DNA of 64,000 nt. It comes from Aeromonas salmonicida subsp. salmonicida. Lineage in GTDB: Bacteria; Pseudomonadota; Gammaproteobacteria; Enterobacterales; Aeromonadaceae. This document shows, piece after piece, positions 60,692-64,000 of this stretch. The translations under genes and the position numbers were made by a program. The stretch lies in NCBI RefSeq assembly GCF_001643305.1, contig NZ_LSGW01000044.1:275605-339604 (forward strand), given 5' to 3'. Positions within the stretch are counted from its first letter, which is position 1. Every line of letters begins with the position of its first letter. A model generated the notes under the pieces. That model worked only from the letters and a program-made list of their open reading frames with translations, made no database searches and was not told where the DNA came from.

Positions 60692-62839
60692 TCAGAATTT
60701 ACCGTAATAGCCTTCTTTCAAGGCGTCATAGAGGTTGGCGGCAGTGTGCAGCTCGCCATCGTATTCGATCTCTTCGTTCCCCTTGACGGAGATGACGGAG
60801 CCATCCTCCAGGGTGAACTCGTACTGAGTGTTCTCCAGATCCTTCTCCTTAACCAGCACGCCCTGGAAGGCCTCAGGATTGAAGCGGAAGGTGGTGCAGC
60901 CCTTGAGCCCCGAGTCCGAGGCATACATGTAGATGTCCTTGAACTGCTCGAACGGGAAATCGGTCGGCACGTTGGCAGTCTTGGAGATGGAGGAATCAAT
61001 CCAGCGCTGGGCCGCTGCCTGAATATCCACGTGCTGGGCCGGGCTGATGTCGTCGGCCGTGATGAAGTAGCCCGGCAGGCGGCTGGCGTCATCCTCCGAG
61101 TAAGGCATTGCGCCGGCGTTGACCAGCTCGCGGTAGGCGAGCAGCTCGAACGAGTAGACATCCACGCTCTCCTTGCTCTTCTTGCCTGGCTTGATGACGT
61201 TGCGGCTGTAGTGATGGGCAAAGCTCGGCTCGATACCGTTGCTGGCGTTGTTGGCCAGCGACAAGGAGATGGTACCGGTCGGCGCTATGCTGCTGTGGTG
61301 GGTGAAACGCCCCCCTACCTCGGCCAGCTCGGCCACCAGGGCGGGATCCACCTCGGCCACCTGCTGCATGTAGCGGCTGTAGCGCGCATGCAGCACCTTG
61401 CCCTTCACCTTGTCGCCCAGCTTGATGCCATCGGCCGCCATTTCGGGGTGCAGACGCAGCATCTTGCCGGTTACCTCGAACTCCTGCTCCATGATGGGGG
61501 CAACCCCCTTCTCTTTCGCAAGACGCAGGGACTCCTGCCAGCCAGTCATGGCCAGCTCCTGGGATACCTGCTCGGTGAAGGCGACGGAGGCGGCTGAGCC
61601 ATATTTTATCTGCAGCATGGTGAGGGTCGAGCCAAGGCCGAGGAAGCCCATGCCGTGACGGCGCTTGGCTGTGATCTCCTCGCGCTGCTTGGCCAGCGGC
61701 AGCTGGTTGATCTCCACCACGTTGTCCAGCATGCGGGTGAAGATGGCCACCACCTTGCGAAACCCCTGCCAGTCGAAGGCAGCCTGTTCAGTAAAGGGAT
61801 CGCGCACAAACCGGGTCAGATTGACCGACCCCAGCAGGCAGGCACCGTAGGGGGGCAAGGGCTGCTCACCGCAGGGGTTGGTCGCGCGGATCTCTTCACA
61901 GAACCAGTTGTTGTTCATCTGATTGACCTTGTCGATCAGGATGAAGCCGGGCTCTGCATAGTCGTAGGTGGAGGTCATGATGACGTTCCACAGCTTGCGG
62001 GCAGGCATGGTCTTGTAGACCTTGCAGGCCACCTGCCCCAGCGCGTTGATGACCACCCCTTCCTTGTTGGGCCAGTCGGCCCAGAACACCACTTCGGGAT
62101 CGTCCAGCCCAATACCGTCCTGCTCCACCTCTTTGGCCGTGTAGGGGAAGATCAGCGACCAGGGAGCATCCTCTTTCACCGCCTTGACGAAATCCTCGGT
62201 GATGAGCAGGGAGAGGTTGAACTGACGCAAGCGGCCATCTTCCCGCTTGGCCTGGATGAATTCGATCACATCGGGATGACGGATATCCATGGTGCCCATC
62301 TGGGCGCCGCGGCGACCGCCGGCTGACGAGACGGTGAAACACATCTTGTCATAGATATCCATAAAGGAGAGCGGGCCCGAGGTATAGGCACCGGCACCCG
62401 AGACGAAGGCGCCGCGCGGGCGCAGGGTCGAGAAATCATAACCGATGCCGCAGCCGGCCTTCAGGGTCAGGCCGGCCTCGTGCACCTTGCCGAGGATATC
62501 GTCCATCGAATCTTCGATGGTACCGGAGACGGTACAGTTGATGGTTGAAGTGGCCGGCTTGTGCTCGAAGGCACCCGCGTTGGAGGTGATACGCCCCGCC
62601 GGAATGGCGCCGTTGCGCAGCGCCCACAGGAAGGGCTCATACCAGGCATCAGGCTCGCGCTCCTGCTCGGCCAGGGCGCGGGCAACCCGCTGGTAGGTCT
62701 CGTCGATAGAGCCATCTATGGGGGCCCCATCCTTGCTCTTGAGACGATACTTGCTGTCCCAGATCTCGAGGGACGTTTCCTGCAGGGGGATGAGGCGGGA
62801 GCCGAGTTCACTCTCCAGCACCGGGTTGGATTTAGCCAT
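60692..62839 (-). CDS. nrdJa: NrdJa, adenosylcobalamin-dependent ribonucleotide reductase catalytic subunit
   Basis: 715 residues, the ten-stranded barrel of a class II reductase that reduces ribonucleotides with or without oxygen. The cysteine in STINCTVSGTIEDS and the radical-site motif NPCGEQPLPPYGACLLGSVN match the expected active-site positions, and ASNGIEPSF and PTGTISL are present. ATG 62839 is preferred to TTG 62845. Two NrdR boxes lie upstream. Its need for B12 implies cobalamin uptake or synthesis elsewhere in the genome. Confidence 0.93.
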   Translation of the reverse strand: MAKSNPVLESELGSRLIPLQETSLEIWDSKYRLKSKDGAPIDGSIDETYQRVARALAEQEREPDAWYEPFLWALRNGAIPAGRITSNAGAFEHKPATSTINCTVSGTIEDSMDDILGKVHEAGLTLKAGCGIGYDFSTLRPRGAFVSGAGAYTSGPLSFMDIYDKMCFTVSSAGGRRGAQMGTMDIRHPDVIEFIQAKREDGRLRQFNLSLLITEDFVKAVKEDAPWSLIFPYTAKEVEQDGIGLDDPEVVFWADWPNKEGVVINALGQVACKVYKTMPARKLWNVIMTSTYDYAEPGFILIDKVNQMNNNWFCEEIRATNPCGEQPLPPYGACLLGSVNLTRFVRDPFTEQAAFDWQGFRKVVAIFTRMLDNVVEINQLPLAKQREEITAKRRHGMGFLGLGSTLTMLQIKYGSAASVAFTEQVSQELAMTGWQESLRLAKEKGVAPIMEQEFEVTGKMLRLHPEMAADGIKLGDKVKGKVLHARYSRYMQQVAEVDPALVAELAEVGGRFTHHSSIAPTGTISLSLANNASNGIEPSFAHHYSRNVIKPGKKSKESVDVYSFELLAYRELVNAGAMPYSEDDASRLPGYFITADDISPAQHVDIQAAAQRWIDSSISKTANVPTDFPFEQFKDIYMYASDSGLKGCTTFRFNPEAFQGVLVKEKDLENTQYEFTLEDGSVISVKGNEEIEYDGELHTAANLYDALKEGYYGKF

Positions 62840-62887
62840 TTTCAATCAACCTTATGTGAATGCATCAACGTCATGACAGCGATAAAA

Positions 62888-62934
62888 ACACAACTAATAG
62901 TGACACTTACAAAAAATAACACAATATATAGTAT
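62888..62934 (-). promoter_or_regulatory. Two NrdR boxes upstream of nrdJab
   Basis: ACACAATATATAGTAT (62919-62934) and ACACAACTAATAGTGA (62888-62903) are 31 bases apart start to start, about three helical turns. That is the usual spacing of paired NrdR boxes. The first overlaps a TATACTATAT-like -10 region on the minus strand. NrdR with dATP would repress nrdJab. Confidence 0.85.
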
Positions 62935-62966
62935 AACCACTGCCATGAGGGTGCCGATTCTATCCT

Positions 62967-63012
62967 AAAAAAATGCCCCAGCCAGCAGGTTTCTGGGCCG
63001 AGGCATTTAACT
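62967..63012 (-). terminator. Terminator after the lipoprotein gene
   Basis: On the minus strand AATGCC...CCCAG, loop, CTGGG...GGCATTTTTTT. An imperfect stem with a seven-T run. Confidence 0.7.
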
Positions 63013-63049
63013 GATTCATTTCCTGAAAGATTTAGCGATCAGGAAGCAC

Positions 63050-63499
63050 TCAGGGTTTCTTGACGTACACGGTCGGTGTCTCGCCAGCCATATTCAGATA
63101 GAACTCATAGACCCCATCCGCATCCGGCGAGAACTTCATGTCCTCATACTTGGAGCAGGGGTTGACCGGCACGGCTTCCCCACCCAGCACGGCGACACCG
63201 TCACTCGGGCTCTTGTAACCAAAGTTGGTGCCACAGCTCCAGCCCGAGTCGGCAAACTTGAACTTGTAGGGAGCCCACTCTTTCTTGAGCGTGCCTTTGA
63301 CCATGTAAAGCTTGTCAGCAACCTTGACCACCTTGCTCGCATCGGTTGCCATCCAGTCGTTCATTTCCCCACGCAGGTAGATGGACTTGCCACCGAAATC
63401 GCTGTTGTCTGCCGCCTGTTCTGCACCACCATGGGATGCGCAACCGCCTAATACCAGGGTTCCCGCCGCCAGCATCATCGTTACTGTTCTTTTGAACAT
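63050..63499 (-). CDS. Predicted lipoprotein with carbohydrate-binding-like fold
   Basis: 149 residues. Signal peptide with lipobox LGGC (about 18-21). The mature part has IYLRGEMNDWMATDASKVVK and LYMVKGTLKKEWAPYKFKFA, a pattern seen in immunoglobulin-like starch/glycogen-binding modules (CBM48, SusE-like). Two Cys (WSCGTN and NPCSKY) may form a disulfide. AGGAATGGACAC precedes ATG 63499. The function is unknown. Confidence 0.75.
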   Translation of the reverse strand: MFKRTVTMMLAAGTLVLGGCASHGGAEQAADNSDFGGKSIYLRGEMNDWMATDASKVVKVADKLYMVKGTLKKEWAPYKFKFADSGWSCGTNFGYKSPSDGVAVLGGEAVPVNPCSKYEDMKFSPDADGVYEFYLNMAGETPTVYVKKP

Positions 63500-63514
63500 G
63501 TGTCCATTCCTCAA

Positions 63515-63756
63515 ATTATTGTGATTCCTTGGCCCATCGAACGTGAGCAGACGAATTAAAGCAGAGCGGGCATCACAAGAAAGGTAGAGGCATCACATTC
63601 TGTGTTTTTTATATCCAACCAGTGGTATAAATGGATGAGTTTCGAGCGAAACGATGCAAAAAATGCGGGACAAGATACGGGGAGGGAATCGAACAAAAGC
63701 CTCATAAGGGGGCTATCACATGACGATGAGTGCCAAAGACTCAAATTTCAGGTAAT
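63515..63756. other. Gene-free stretch between the lipoprotein gene and the rRNA terminator
   Basis: About 240 bases. No credible ORF or repeat was seen. It should contain the promoter of the lipoprotein gene. Confidence 0.5.
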
Positions 63757-63786
63757 AAAAAACCCCGCTCATCGAGCGGGGGTTTT
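63757..63786 (-). terminator. rRNA operon terminator
   Basis: On the minus strand AAAACCCCCGCTC-GAT-GAGCGGGGTTTTTTATT, directly after 5S. Confidence 0.9.
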
Positions 63787-63795
63787 CGTGTTGGG

Positions 63796-63913
63796 TGCCT
63801 GGCAGTGTCCTACTCTCACATGGCGAATGCCACACTACCATCGGCGCTACCGCGTTTCACTTCTGAGTTCGGCATGGGATCAGGTGGTTCCACGGCGCTA
63901 TGGCCGCCAGGCA
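63796..63913 (-). rRNA. rrf: 5S ribosomal RNA
   Basis: 118 bases. On the minus strand it begins TGCCTGGCGGCCATAGCGCC and ends CACTGCCAGGCA. Terminal stems pair, and the conserved internal GAACTCAGAAGTGAAACG is present. The remaining 87 bases to the window edge are the 23S-5S spacer; no 23S end is visible. Confidence 0.97.
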
Positions 63914-64000
63914 AATTACTTCAATCTAAGAAAGCTGACGTGAATAACAACTGTCACCTTAGGTGGTGGTCGCTATCACTGAATTAGGTAGTAGTTCTTC

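Noticed and set aside
60000..62900. Class I or III ribonucleotide reductase
   Set aside because: No NrdB-type radical subunit or NrdG activase nearby; the split with a Cys-rich NrdJb and the sequence motifs fit class II.

Overview
The window is GC-rich chromosomal DNA from a gammaproteobacterium and fits Aeromonas best. The evidence is the Enterobacteria/Vibrio-like order queG / nnr-tsaE-amiB-mutL-miaA-hfq-hflX-hflK-hflC, combined with a split B12-dependent ribonucleotide reductase (NrdJa/NrdJb), polyphosphate glucokinase, DUF3334 and DUF2860 proteins, a VieS/VieA-like sensor pair, and yfbU-yfbV-ackA-pta. The species cannot be named from the sequence alone. No prophage, insertion sequence, integrase, CRISPR array or tRNA gene was seen. 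The left edge cuts hflC. The right edge is the 3' end of an rRNA operon (5S on the minus strand).

Layout. 1-9.7 kb (minus): hflC', hflK, hflX, hfq, miaA, mutL, amiB, tsaE and a frameshifted nnr. 9.7-15.9 kb (plus, with one minus gene): queG, polyphosphate glucokinase, the MetJ-box-controlled metNIQ methionine importer, and rfaH. 16-28 kb (minus): a chemoreceptor, a REC-EAL regulator and a BvgS/VieS-like hybrid kinase (both frameshifted), a DUF1127 protein, a dGTPase-like protein and arcB. 28-37.4 kb: an outer-membrane protein, DUF3334, HIT, DUF2057, a LysR/SDR divergent pair, purC, bamC-dapA, gcvR and bcp. 37.8-45.2 kb: yfbU, yfbV, ackA-pta and ilvIH. 45.6-53.3 kb: a 50-residue protein, a glycosyltransferase with a PAP2 phosphatase, a TetR regulator and the leuABCD operon with its leader peptide and attenuator. 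53.4-58.3 kb: a transglutaminase-like protein, a PilZ protein, and a TPP riboswitch with thiBPQ. 58.4-63.9 kb: a PIN-PhoH ATPase, nrdJab with two NrdR boxes, a lipoprotein and 5S rRNA.

The most unusual structure is not a single gene. At several gene boundaries the start or end of the gene is present twice or more as a diverged tandem copy: queG (three heads), amiB/mutL, mutL/miaA, gcvR, thiB, rfaH, the transglutaminase-like gene and the bamC/purC terminator. Several extra heads form open mini-ORFs whose stop codon overlaps, or lies within a few bases of, the start of the real gene. They are therefore arranged like coupled leader peptides, although they look like products of old junction duplications.

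The window also carries signs of gene damage: single frameshifts in nnr, in the REC-EAL gene and in its partner kinase; a 35-residue in-frame loss in MetI; and a triple 8-bp repeat that switches the reading frame of a glycosyltransferase tail. Sequencing error cannot be excluded for the single-base cases.
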